Position numbers and translations under genes: made by a program. Below, piece by piece: positions 33,872-42,026 of a stretch of 64,000 bases of DNA (position 1 is its first letter; every line of letters starts with the position of its first letter). The notes under the pieces are model-generated. The model searched no databases. It was not told the origin of the DNA and saw only the letters and a program-made list of their open reading frames with translations. Location of the stretch: assembly GCF_000971135.1 (NCBI RefSeq), contig NZ_BBLW01000003.1:62001-126000 (forward strand), given 5' to 3'. Origin of the DNA: Demequina phytophila (GTDB lineage Bacteria; Actinomycetota; Actinomycetes; Actinomycetales; Demequinaceae).

Positions 33872-34717
33872 ATGGCCGAGGCACGCTCCGCACGCCGACG
33901 CGGCACGCGCGTCGCGTCGTGGGCGGCGGTGCTCGCGATCACGTTGGCGCTCGGCCTGTCCGCCAACCTCGCGGCGTCGCCCCGCGCCGCGGCCTCGGGC
34001 ACGGCGACGAGCCGCGTCGCCATCACCTCGATCCGGCCCGCTGGCGACGCCCTCCTGATCGCGGGCGAGCGAGCCGTGGCGCGCGGCACGGCCTCGGCGA
34101 ACCTGCGCGGCGCGACCGTCACCCTCCAGCGCCGGGTCGACGGCGCGTGGGTCCATGCCGGCTCCCGCACCACGGTCGGGCCACGCGGCAGCTTCAGGAT
34201 CACCTTCACCGCGCGCGGCATGGGCGCGACCCGCTACCGGGTGGTCGTCGACGGCACCGCGTCACGGGCGGCCGCGCGCGACGCGCGCACCGTCACCGTG
34301 TGGAGGTGGATCTCGCTGGTCCCCTACCGCGTCGGCTCGACGCTGCGGGTGGGTCCCGCCACCGTCGACGGGTGGCACTATGCGCGCGTGCTGCATGCCA
34401 CCGGCACCTCGGGTGGTCCCACGGACACCGGCGCCATCGCGCTGGACGGCCGATGCGACCGCGTCACCACGATCGCGGGCGTCACGGACCGCTCGGACCC
34501 CGGCTTCGTCGCCGTGTTCGGCCTGTCCCTCGACGGCGTGCCTCGACTCCAGGGCGCGGCGGTCGGAACCGGCGCGTCCGCGCTGCTCGTGCTGAAGACC
34601 ACTGGCGCGAGCACGCTCGGGCTCGACGCCGCCTACCCCGCGCTGCCGGGAGACGCCTCCGGTCGCGCCGTGTGGGCGGAGCCGCGGGGGCTGTGCCGGG
34701 CCCGCCCCGGAGCCTGA
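33872..34717 (+). CDS. Secreted protein, possible NPCBM-like C-terminal domain
   Basis: 281 residues with a signal peptide: RRRGTR, a hydrophobic core AAVLAITLALGLSA, then cleavage near AAA-SGT. Residues ~45-140 look like an Ig-like beta domain (ANLRGATVTLQRRVDG, GSFRITFTARG). The C-terminal ~130 residues (IALDGRCDRVTTIAGVTD, LLVLKTTGASTLGLDAAY) resemble the NPCBM/NEW2 carbohydrate-binding module in strand pattern. There are no catalytic motifs, so binding to wall glycans is the best guess. ATG 33872 follows GGGGGGAC. Confidence 0.65.
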   Translation: MAEARSARRRGTRVASWAAVLAITLALGLSANLAASPRAAASGTATSRVAITSIRPAGDALLIAGERAVARGTASANLRGATVTLQRRVDGAWVHAGSRTTVGPRGSFRITFTARGMGATRYRVVVDGTASRAAARDARTVTVWRWISLVPYRVGSTLRVGPATVDGWHYARVLHATGTSGGPTDTGAIALDGRCDRVTTIAGVTDRSDPGFVAVFGLSLDGVPRLQGAAVGTGASALLVLKTTGASTLGLDAAYPALPGDASGRAVWAEPRGLCRARPGA

Positions 34718-34729
34718 AGCGCGACAACC

Positions 34730-35422
34730 TCAGTTCGCGACGACCGTGACCGCATCGCCCACCCGCATCACGCCGGGCACCGCGACCTCGCAGTACACCG
34801 CCACGCATGCGTCCCGGCGCTCCCCCAGCGGCTTGAGCCAGCGGGTGGTGCCCTCGGCGCCGTTCTGCGCGAGGTCGATGACGCGGCAGCGCTCGTTGCG
34901 CTTGACCGCCCGCAGCCGGACCGCACCCAGGTCCACCAGCGACCCGATCCAGCCCTCCTCCTCGAACGGCTCGGACGTCTCGACCACCACGTTGACGCGC
35001 AGCCGGCGCGGGTCCGCGTCCGCGCCCAGCTCCGCGCGGCACCAGTCCAGCGTCGCGGTCCCGACCACCGAGACGGGCCGTGAGTCGAAGAACGTCCGCT
35101 CCCCCGGCGTCTCGCCTTCAACCGCGAGCGGCTCGCCCATCGCGACGCTCAGCTCGGCGTCGAGCTCGGGCGACCCCGCGACCCAGGCGCGGTCGCCGCG
35201 CGAGACCACCACCGCATCGTCCACCGTGCGCGCCGTGTAGGCCATGACCTCCTCGAGCGGGCGCCAGCGGCTGCCGCGCTTGCCGGCCGCGAACAGCCCG
35301 CGCGCGTCGAGGACCGCGAGCGCGCGGTCACCCGCCAGGCCCCGCGCGTCGACCTCGACGGACTGAAGCGTCTCGCCGTGCATGGCCTTGACGGGGTACC
35401 GGTCCAGGGAGACGATGCGCAT
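34730..35422 (-). CDS. MOSC domain protein
   Basis: 230 residues with an N-terminal beta-barrel region (YPVKAMHGETLQSVEVDARGLAGDRALAV) and a C-terminal MOSC domain (SPELDAELS, RRLRVNVVVET, NERCRVIDLAQ). MOSC proteins of the YiiM/mARC type bind molybdenum cofactor and reduce N-hydroxylated compounds; the conserved Cys is in NERCRV. ATG 35422 has TACGCT at 35429-35434, exactly 6 nt upstream, so a leaderless mRNA is likely. Convergent with the secreted protein gene. Confidence 0.85.
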   Translation of the reverse strand: MRIVSLDRYPVKAMHGETLQSVEVDARGLAGDRALAVLDARGLFAAGKRGSRWRPLEEVMAYTARTVDDAVVVSRGDRAWVAGSPELDAELSVAMGEPLAVEGETPGERTFFDSRPVSVVGTATLDWCRAELGADADPRRLRVNVVVETSEPFEEEGWIGSLVDLGAVRLRAVKRNERCRVIDLAQNGAEGTTRWLKPLGERRDACVAVYCEVAVPGVMRVGDAVTVVAN

Positions 35423-35470
35423 CCCGCCAGCGTAGGGCCGGGAACTCCCGCTCGTTAGAGTGTCGTGACG

Positions 35471-36283
35471 ATGGACATCGCAGCCCCCGCGCCCGCCGCA
35501 GCCCCCTCCGCGGTCACCCTCCCGTCGAGGGCGCGCATGCGCGCCGAGGTGTGGATCGTGCTCGGACTGTCGCTCGGGCAGACCGCCGTGTACGCCGCGA
35601 TCCGCCTCATCGAGCGCTACGTCGACACCACGCCCATCTCGGGCCAGACCACCACGCTGAACCCGAGCCGCTCGTCCATCGACTGGATCGACCTCATGCG
35701 GCAGGTCCTCGGGATCGGTTTCGCCCTGGTGCCCGTCGCCCTGGCGCTGTACCTGCTGAGCCAGCACGGGGCATCGTCCCGCGTGAGGCTCGGCCTGGTG
35801 GGACCCGCGCGCCGGTGGTGGGGCGACGTCGGGTGGGGCGCGATCCTCGCGGCGTGCATCGGGCTGCCGGGGCTCGCGCTGTACGCGATCTCGCGGGCGC
35901 TCGGGCAGACCGTCACCATCGACACGTCGGGCCTGCCGGACATGTGGTGGTCGGCGACCATCCTGCTGCTGTCCGCCGCGGCGGCGGGCGTGCTCGAGGA
36001 GTTCGTCGTGGTCGGGTTCGTGCTCACCCGTCTGCGTGACCTGGGGCGGTCGCCCTGGACGGCGATCATCCTCGCGGCGCTGCTGCGCGGCGCCTACCAC
36101 CTGTACCAGGGCTGGCCCATGGCGCTCGGCAATGTGGTGATGGGCCTGGTGTTCGGCTGGGTGTACGTCCGCCGCGGGCGGCTGGCGCCGCTGGTGCTGG
36201 CGCACTGGACGCTCGACGCGGTCGCGTTCATCGGGCCCGAGGTGGTGCCCCACGGGTGGCTCGAGTCGCTCGGGGTCGCATGA
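35471..36283 (+). CDS. CPBP-family intramembrane protease-like protein
   Basis: About 270 residues with seven or eight membrane segments. The CPBP motifs are present: EEFVVVG (paired glutamates), RGAYHLYQG (His) and LAHWTLD (His), which together would bind the metal. The Arg of the usual EExxxR is replaced. Such proteins (Rce1/Abi type) cleave membrane-bound peptides or protect against bacteriocins. GTG 35465 is an alternative start; TAGAGT at 35456 is a likely -10. Confidence 0.82.
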   Translation: MDIAAPAPAAAPSAVTLPSRARMRAEVWIVLGLSLGQTAVYAAIRLIERYVDTTPISGQTTTLNPSRSSIDWIDLMRQVLGIGFALVPVALALYLLSQHGASSRVRLGLVGPARRWWGDVGWGAILAACIGLPGLALYAISRALGQTVTIDTSGLPDMWWSATILLLSAAAAGVLEEFVVVGFVLTRLRDLGRSPWTAIILAALLRGAYHLYQGWPMALGNVVMGLVFGWVYVRRGRLAPLVLAHWTLDAVAFIGPEVVPHGWLESLGVA

Positions 36284-36332
36284 CCCCTGCGTGGTCCCGC
36301 AAGCGCCGGGCGGGCGCCCGTAGACTCGCCGC

Positions 36333-38792
36333 ATGACCGCCGACGTCCCCGTGCCGCGCGCCGACGCGCCGACGGTCCGGATAGTCGACGAGCCCGAGAC
36401 GCGCGTCCGCCGCTTCACCGACGTCATCGGGATCGCGGGCACCGCTGTCGGCATCGTGGGCGTGCTGCTGCTGGGCGAGTTCGCGATCGGCACCACCGAG
36501 GGCCTCACGCAGGACATCTCCTCGATCTCGCCGTTCCTGCAGCGCCTGCTGGTCGCACCCGTCAACCTGTTCACCGCGATCCTCGCGATCGTGATCCCCG
36601 CCGTGATCATCACGGACATGCTGGTGCGACGCGAGCCGCGCCGCATCATCGAGGCGCTGGGCGCGGGCGTGCTGGGCGTGATCGTGACCCTGATCGCGGC
36701 GCTCATGCTCTACGGCTGGGGCGGCGAGGCGCTGCAGGCGAGCCTCACCCCTCGCGGCGCCGAGATGCTCCAGCTGCCCGCGTACGTGGGCGCGATCAGC
36801 GCGCTGCTCACCGCCGCCGGACGCCGGTCGACGCGCCGCAGCCTGTCGCTGTCGTGGAACATGCTGTGGTTCGGGCTCGCCATCGCGGTGATCTTCGGCG
36901 TGGTGACCATCCCCTCCGCGCTGCTCACGGTGCTGCTGGGTCGCCTCGCGGGGCTCGCGCTGCGCTACTGGCTGGGATCGACGGCCGACCGCGCGTACGG
37001 CGACAGCCTGGTCGAGGGGTTGCGTCGCGCGGGCTTCCGTGCGCAGTCCCTCGTACGGGCCGACATCGGGCACGATGCGGTGCACCCCGAGCTCGACGCC
37101 GTCACCGACGCACTGGCCCGGACGCGCCAGGGGCGCGTGTACGCGATGACCACGGTCGAGGGGCACCACCTGCTGGTGGTCGCGCTCGACGGCGACCAGC
37201 AGGCGGCGGGCTTCGTGTCGAAGATGTGGACCTCGCTGCGACTGCGCGGCATCGACACCCGCCCCGACGTGTCGCTGCGCCAGAGCGCGGAGGCCACGGC
37301 CCTGGTGTCGCACGCCGCGCGCGTGGCCGGGGTGCGCACGGGGCGCGTACTAGGGATGGGCCAGATCCGCGACACGATGCTCCTGGTCTACCAGCGCCCG
37401 CCGGCCGCAAGGCCGCTCGCGGACGTGCCCGCCGCGGAGCTGACCGACGCGGTGCTCGACGCGCTGTGGGCGGAGATCGCGACGGCGCACTCCGCCGGAA
37501 TCTCGCACCGCCAGCTCAACGCGGACACCATCCTGGTGAGCGAGGACGTCGAGACGGATCCCGCCGTGTGGCTCACGTCCTGGGAGATGGGCGAGGCCGC
37601 CACCAGCACGTTCGCGCAGCGGATCGACGTGGCGCAGGTGCTCGCGCTGATCGCGGCGCGGGTGGGCGCGCAGCGTGCGGTGGACTCGGCGTTCCGGGCG
37701 CTGGGCGCGGAGCCCGTCGAGCAGGCGGCGCCGCTGCTGCAGACCATCGCGCTGCCGCCGCACACCCGCGCGGCGCTCAAGGAGAGCGAGCACGGCAAGG
37801 TGCTCGAGGCGGTGCGCGAGGCGATCCTCGAGCGTTCGCCGGAGGCCGAGGTCGCGAGCGAGAACATCGTGCGCTTCGGCGGCCGCACCGTCCTGACCAT
37901 CGCGCTCGGCCTCGTGGCCGCGGTGGTGATCCTCGCGAGCTTCAACACCCAGCAGTTCATCGACGCGGTGCAGCAGGCGAACCCGTGGTGGCTGGTGGTC
38001 GGCTTCATGTGGGCGCTGCTGACGTTCGTGGGCGCCGCGCTGGCGCTCGTGGCGTTCAGCCCGGTGAAGGTGCCGTTCTCCCGGGTGCTGCTCACGCAGG
38101 TGGCGGCGGCGTACATCTCGGTGGCGGTGCCGGCGGGCGTCGGGCCGGCCGCGCTGAACCTGCGCCTGCTCACCAAGCGCAAGGTGCCCACTCCGCTGGC
38201 GGTCGCGACCGTGGCGCTGGTGCAGGTGAGCTCCGTGGTGGTCACCGTGCTGGGCCTGGTGGGGCTCACGCTGGCGTCCGGGTCGCAAGGCGCGCTGGCC
38301 GCACTGCCCTCGACCGCGGTGGTGATCGCGTTCGGCGTGGTGGTGCTGGTGATCGTGGCCGCGCTGCTGGTGCCGGCCGTGCGCGGGTGGGCGATGAAGC
38401 GCGTCATGCCGATGCTGCGTCAGACCTGGCCGCGCCTCACCCAGGTGATGGGCCAGCCGTGGCGCCTCGCGCTCGGCATCGCCGGAAACCTGCTGCTCAC
38501 CGTCGGGTTCGTGGGCGCCTTCCAGTCCTCGCTGCTGGCGTTCAACCAGCACCTCGCGGTCATCGACGTCGCCGTGCTGTTCTTCGTGGGCAACGCGGTG
38601 GGTGCCGCGGTGCCCACGCCTGGCGGTCTGGGCGCGGTCGAGATCGCGCTCACCACCGGGCTCACCGGTGCCGGGCTTCCCTATGCGGTGGCGCTGTCGG
38701 CGGTGCTGGTCTATCGCTTGCTGACCTACTGGCTGCGGATCCCCCTGGGGTACGTCGCGATGAAGTACCTGGAGCGCAAGGGCGAGTTGTAG
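36333..38792 (+). CDS. Lysylphosphatidylglycerol-synthase-type flippase with a degenerate kinase domain
   Basis: 819 residues in three parts. Residues ~25-210 have five or six membrane segments. Residues ~225-500 look like a protein-kinase fold that has lost activity: the HRDL-type loop reads HRQLNADT (392-399), without the catalytic Asp, and the DFG position reads LTSWEMG. Residues ~520-819 are a PF03706 domain with eight membrane segments (VPAGVGPAALNLRLL, TPGGLGAVEIALTTG), as in the flippase half of MprF/AglD-type proteins. TAGACT at 36321-36326 lies 6 nt before the ATG, implying leaderless translation. It may move lipid-linked glycans or lipids and sense a ligand through the pseudokinase. 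Confidence 0.82.
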   Translation: MTADVPVPRADAPTVRIVDEPETRVRRFTDVIGIAGTAVGIVGVLLLGEFAIGTTEGLTQDISSISPFLQRLLVAPVNLFTAILAIVIPAVIITDMLVRREPRRIIEALGAGVLGVIVTLIAALMLYGWGGEALQASLTPRGAEMLQLPAYVGAISALLTAAGRRSTRRSLSLSWNMLWFGLAIAVIFGVVTIPSALLTVLLGRLAGLALRYWLGSTADRAYGDSLVEGLRRAGFRAQSLVRADIGHDAVHPELDAVTDALARTRQGRVYAMTTVEGHHLLVVALDGDQQAAGFVSKMWTSLRLRGIDTRPDVSLRQSAEATALVSHAARVAGVRTGRVLGMGQIRDTMLLVYQRPPAARPLADVPAAELTDAVLDALWAEIATAHSAGISHRQLNADTILVSEDVETDPAVWLTSWEMGEAATSTFAQRIDVAQVLALIAARVGAQRAVDSAFRALGAEPVEQAAPLLQTIALPPHTRAALKESEHGKVLEAVREAILERSPEAEVASENIVRFGGRTVLTIALGLVAAVVILASFNTQQFIDAVQQANPWWLVVGFMWALLTFVGAALALVAFSPVKVPFSRVLLTQVAAAYISVAVPAGVGPAALNLRLLTKRKVPTPLAVATVALVQVSSVVVTVLGLVGLTLASGSQGALAALPSTAVVIAFGVVVLVIVAALLVPAVRGWAMKRVMPMLRQTWPRLTQVMGQPWRLALGIAGNLLLTVGFVGAFQSSLLAFNQHLAVIDVAVLFFVGNAVGAAVPTPGGLGAVEIALTTGLTGAGLPYAVALSAVLVYRLLTYWLRIPLGYVAMKYLERKGEL

Positions 38793-39052
38793 GTTGTTGT
38801 CGGTTGTCGCTCAACTTCGGCAATCGGACCCTGGGTGAGCAATCTTGCCTTTCTAGTGCGGCAATATCCAAGGTGCGCACTTTCTCACCGGGGCCGCCGT
38901 CGCATCACACCTCGCCTCACGCGCAAGGCCCGCAGACGTCAGCAGGCCGGGCGGGACCGCCCTCGTCGTGGGCATATCGGCGCGCCAATCGGGCCACGGC
39001 GAGGCTGCGATGACCCGACGATCGCGCGGCTGGCCGATGCGTCGGCCGGGCG
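38793..39052. other. Intergenic stretch with no gene seen
   Basis: 260 bases between the membrane protein and the oxidoreductase stop. The first 90 bases are less GC-rich and contain a short stem TTGCC/GGCAA that might form a weak terminator. No convincing coding frame or promoter pair was found. Confidence 0.5.
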
Positions 39053-39703
39053 TCAGGCGGTAGGCGTCCACCCCTGGGGGGTGGTGATGAGCAGGCGTGC
39101 GCCCGAGGCTGCGGGGTCGACGGCGACCGCGACGAGGGCCTTGGCGACGTTCGCGAACGGCAGCGTGGGAAGCCCCGGCACCTTGGCGACGGTCGCGAGC
39201 GGCTGGACCGCGGCCTCAGGCAGCGTCGGGGAGTCCTTGAGGTTCACCGGATACGTGATCGTGTAGTCCAGGCCCGAGGCGACCAGCTGTGCGTCGGCGG
39301 CGGCCTTGTCGGCGAAGAACCCCTTGAACACGGTGCGGTAGAGGAGGCGTGCGAAGCCCGAGGCCTTCGGGGCGGTATCGCCCGCGCCGAACGCCGAGAC
39401 GAGCACCACGCGCTGAACGGCGGCGGTGCGGACCGCGTCGATGATGCTCGGCAGCGCGCGCTGCATGAACGACGCGTCGCGCATGGAACCGGTGATGGCC
39501 ACGATCACCGCGTCCGCGCCCGCGGCCGCGGAGGCGAGCGCGGCGCTGTCCGAGGCGTCGCCTGCGGCCACGGTCAGGCCGGCGCGGGCCTCGACGGCCT
39601 CGGGCCGACGCACGTACGCGACGACCTCGTGCCCGGCGGCGAGCGCCTCGTCCACGGTGCGCGAGCCGACGTTTCCGGTTGCTCCGATGACGACGATCTT
39701 CAT
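39053..39703 (-). CDS. NAD(P)-binding oxidoreductase / epimerase-like protein
   Basis: 216 residues of the atypical short-chain dehydrogenase type: MKIVVIGATGNVGSRTVDEA is the dinucleotide-binding loop (GATGNVG), then AGDASD, VSAFGAG, and TYPVNLKDSP. These NmrA/YesF-like proteins bind NAD(P)H and reduce quinones or act as redox sensors. ATG 39703 has AGGAG upstream. The TetR gene at 39766 is just upstream on the same strand, so it is likely its regulator. Confidence 0.82.
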   Translation of the reverse strand: MKIVVIGATGNVGSRTVDEALAAGHEVVAYVRRPEAVEARAGLTVAAGDASDSAALASAAAGADAVIVAITGSMRDASFMQRALPSIIDAVRTAAVQRVVLVSAFGAGDTAPKASGFARLLYRTVFKGFFADKAAADAQLVASGLDYTITYPVNLKDSPTLPEAAVQPLATVAKVPGLPTLPFANVAKALVAVAVDPAASGARLLITTPQGWTPTA

Positions 39704-39765
39704 GTGCTGTGCTCCTGGATCACTAGGTGGCGAGGGGTTGATGGGGCGGCTGATGCCGCGCGGGC

Positions 39766-40350
39766 TCAGGGCGCGGTGCTCGACTCGAGCACGCTCCGCC
39801 ATGCGCCCATGCAGGCCTCGAGGGCCTGCTCGGTGCCAACACCCGCGTCGGCGGCGTGACGCGCGGTGAACTCCACGAAGGCGAGCCATGCGCCGAACGA
39901 CAGTCGACGCTCCGGCGTGTCGGGCGCTCCGGTCGCAGCGATGAGACGGTCGACTTGGACCACGTGGTTCGCGGCAGCGATGCGAGTCACCTCGGGCGAG
40001 CCGGCCTCATCGGCGGCATAGAGCTCCCGGATACCGCCGGAGCTCTCGGCGAAGTGGGCGAAGTACGCACGGAGCGCGCGCTCGATGTTCTCCTGCGGCG
40101 AGCGGGTCTCGTCCGGGGCGGTCGCGACGAGCAGCCGGTCCGCTTCGCGCTGCAGCACCGCCTCGAGCAGGCTCTGCTTGCCGGGGAAGTAGTGGTAGAC
40201 GAGCGGACGGGTCACGCCCGCGTCGCGTGCGATCGCGCTCATGGAGGCACCCGCCACACCGTCGCGCGCGAAGTGGCGCGCGGCGACCGCCTCGATCTGC
40301 TCGCGCCGCTGGTCGGGCGAGAGGCGCGGCGAAGGCGATCGGTTTGTCAC
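39766..40350 (-). CDS. TetR-family regulator
   Basis: 194 residues: N-terminal helix-turn-helix with FARDGVAGASMSAIARDAGVTRPLVYHYFPGKQSLLEAVL, the standard TetR DNA-binding pattern, and a divergent ligand domain. GTG 40350 has TATATT 6 nt upstream (40357-40362), so the gene is probably leaderless. This -10 overlaps the TATACT -10 (40359-40364) of the divergent MauE/DoxX gene, so one bound repressor could shut both. Likely targets are itself, the downstream oxidoreductase and the divergent gene. Confidence 0.88.
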   Translation of the reverse strand: MTNRSPSPRLSPDQRREQIEAVAARHFARDGVAGASMSAIARDAGVTRPLVYHYFPGKQSLLEAVLQREADRLLVATAPDETRSPQENIERALRAYFAHFAESSGGIRELYAADEAGSPEVTRIAAANHVVQVDRLIAATGAPDTPERRLSFGAWLAFVEFTARHAADAGVGTEQALEACMGAWRSVLESSTAP

Positions 40351-40356
40351 CTGACT

Positions 40357-40364
40357 AATATACT
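40357..40364. promoter_or_regulatory. Overlapping divergent -10 elements
   Basis: TATATT on the minus strand (40357-40362) serves the TetR gene; TATACT on the plus strand (40359-40364) is 41 nt before the MauE/DoxX ATG. The two share four base pairs. Confidence 0.55.
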
Positions 40365-40405
40365 TCCACTCACACGATCACGCGCACAGACCCCGGGGGA
40401 GGACC

Positions 40406-40909
40406 ATGACGACCGTCGCACCGGACACCTCGACGTCCCGCATCGCCTGGAGCACCGTTCAGCCGTGGCTGTCCACCGCGGTCCGCCTCGGCATGGCCGC
40501 CAGCCTCATCGCCGCAGCGATGCCCAAGTTGCTGGACATCCCGCAGTCGATCATCGCGGTGCGCGCCTACCGCATCCTCCCCGAGACCGTCGTGCCCCTC
40601 GTGGGCACCCTGCAGCCGTTCCTCGAGCTTCTCCTCGCGGCGTTCCTGGTCGCCGGGCTCTTCACCCGCGCCGCGGCCGTGATGTGGCTCGCGATGATGG
40701 CCGCGTACACCACGGGCGTCATCTGGGCCTGGGCGCACGGCCTCAGCATCGACTGCGGCTGCTTCGGCGGAGGCGGCGAGGTCGCAGAAGGCACCACCAA
40801 CTACCCCCTCCACCTGCTCGAACGCGCCGGCTTCATCGCTCTGGGCGCATTCCTCGTCGTGCTGCCCCGCTCGCGCCTGTCGCTTGACGGATGGATGCGG
40901 GACGCGTAG
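40406..40909 (+). CDS. MauE/DoxX-family membrane protein
   Basis: 167 residues with four membrane segments and the motif DCGCFGGGG (116-124), a paired-cysteine loop typical of MauE/DoxX-type redox membrane proteins. These usually work with a thioredoxin-like or DsbA-like partner; none is adjacent here. ATG 40406 has a GGGGGAGG site. It faces the TetR gene, which may control it. Confidence 0.82.
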   Translation: MTTVAPDTSTSRIAWSTVQPWLSTAVRLGMAASLIAAAMPKLLDIPQSIIAVRAYRILPETVVPLVGTLQPFLELLLAAFLVAGLFTRAAAVMWLAMMAAYTTGVIWAWAHGLSIDCGCFGGGGEVAEGTTNYPLHLLERAGFIALGAFLVVLPRSRLSLDGWMRDA

Positions 40910-41072
40910 GAAGTGCCGACGGCTCCCGCCATTCGCGACCGCACCACCGCACACGCGCCTGATCGCGCCGCGCGTTGCAGCGCGGACACCTGCGCGGCGA
41001 CCACAGCGGTCGGTGACCGGCAGCCTCCGACACTGACGGAAGAATCCCAAGGTAGACCGCGGTGTCGAGGAA

Positions 41073-41141
41073 TTGCCACGATGTAGCGCACCCGTGCGTG
41101 CTTGCCGGTCGTCTCGGTTGTGCGGGCGCACATCGTGGCAA
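41073..41141. repeat. 12-bp inverted repeat with 45-nt spacer
   Basis: TTGCCACGATGT (41073-41084) and ACATCGTGGCAA (41130-41141) are exact inverted copies. The bases just inside each arm also match imperfectly (GCGC then CCCG), so the pairing may extend to about 20 bp. It could be a structured RNA, a two-part operator, or the trace of a mobile element. Confidence 0.6.
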
Positions 41142-41210
41142 CGTGCCAACCTAGGCACCCACGCGACAAGGTCGTCGGGCCAGCCGTTGTTGCGCTCGCT
41201 GGGCGTCCAG

Positions 41211-41245
41211 CGCCGGTCCCGCACCGTGGCGGTGCGGGACCGGCG
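41211..41245. terminator. 15-bp hairpin terminator
   Basis: CGCCGGTCCCGCACC (41211-41225) and its exact complement (41231-41245) with a GTGGC loop lie 21 nt past the stop of the minus-strand hydrolase. It is likely the end of that operon, and could also stop read-through from the plus side. Confidence 0.75.
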
Positions 41246-41265
41246 TGGCGGCCTGATGCCCCCTC

Positions 41266-41994
41266 TTAGCCGATGTGCTGCTCGAAGAACGCCAGCGTGC
41301 GGGTTCGCGCGTCCTCGGCGGCTTCAGGCACGAGCGGGCTGGGCATCCCGGGCATGAACTCCTCCAGATCGAAGGCATGGCCCGCCCCGTCGTAGCGGAC
41401 CACCTGGGTTTCCGCCGACGCGCCACCCAGAGCCTCTTCGATGGTGTCGAGCTCGCCCTCCGCGAGAAGGAAGTCGTCGGCACCGAAGAGCCCGAGCCAC
41501 GGCGTCTCGAGCGCGCCGAGCCGGTCCCCGAGAGCCAGGAGTCCCGGATGCTCGCCGTACGCGGGCTCGATGATGCCGTTGGCGTAGTAGCTGGCGGCCG
41601 CGGCCACCGAGCCCTCGAGCGCGGCGACCAGGGCCGCGCGACCTCCGAACGAGAATCCCAGCACGCCGATCCGCGAGCCATCGATCCCGAGACCGCGCAG
41701 GAATTCCATGGCGCTCGCGATATCGGCCCCCGTCGAGTCGTCGCCCGGCATCGCGAGCGCGAACTCCTCGATGCTCGGGAAGTCGAACGGGTCGATCAGC
41801 GCTCCGCCGCGCCGGTGGTGCAGCATCGGTGCCACCGCCGTGTAACCGTGCGCTGCAAGCCGCTCGAGCCACTCCTCGATCTGGGGGGTGTACCCCGGCG
41901 CCTGATGGAGGACGATGACGCCCCCGCGGGGCGCACCGTCGGTACGCGCGAACCGCAGCGGCACACCGTTGTGCTCGCCGGTCTCGATTGTCAT
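41266..41994 (-). CDS. Dienelactone hydrolase family protein
   Basis: 242 residues, alpha/beta hydrolase: LHQAPGYTPQIEEW, then GVLGFSFGGRAAL as nucleophile elbow. The elbow carries Ser where classical dienelactone hydrolases have Cys. GADDFLL supplies the Asp and GAGHAFD the His. Members open lactones or hydrolyse esters in aromatic degradation. ATG 41994 has AAAGG upstream. It is 32 nt after the flavin monooxygenase on the same strand, so probably an operon with it. Confidence 0.85.
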   Translation of the reverse strand: MTIETGEHNGVPLRFARTDGAPRGGVIVLHQAPGYTPQIEEWLERLAAHGYTAVAPMLHHRRGGALIDPFDFPSIEEFALAMPGDDSTGADIASAMEFLRGLGIDGSRIGVLGFSFGGRAALVAALEGSVAAAASYYANGIIEPAYGEHPGLLALGDRLGALETPWLGLFGADDFLLAEGELDTIEEALGGASAETQVVRYDGAGHAFDLEEFMPGMPSPLVPEAAEDARTRTLAFFEQHIG

Positions 41995-42026
41995 GTGCAG
42001 CCTTTCATGTGGGGAGGGACGCCGGT

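Larger units (their letters stand above)
40910..41265. other. Intergenic stretch with a long inverted repeat and a hairpin
   Basis: 356 bases. I see no credible gene. It contains a 12-bp inverted repeat at 41073-41141 and the terminator at 41211-41245 (listed separately). The left third is featureless. Confidence 0.6.

Noticed and set aside
38835..39266. Plus-strand frame of 143 codons after the LPG-synthase-type gene
   Set aside because: Arg-rich composition without motifs, and its second half is antisense to the oxidoreductase at 39053.
40801..41169. Possible small genes in the 356-bp gap (minus strand)
   Set aside because: The frames overlap the MauE/DoxX gene or have Arg/Ser-rich, unstructured composition, with no ribosome site or homology.
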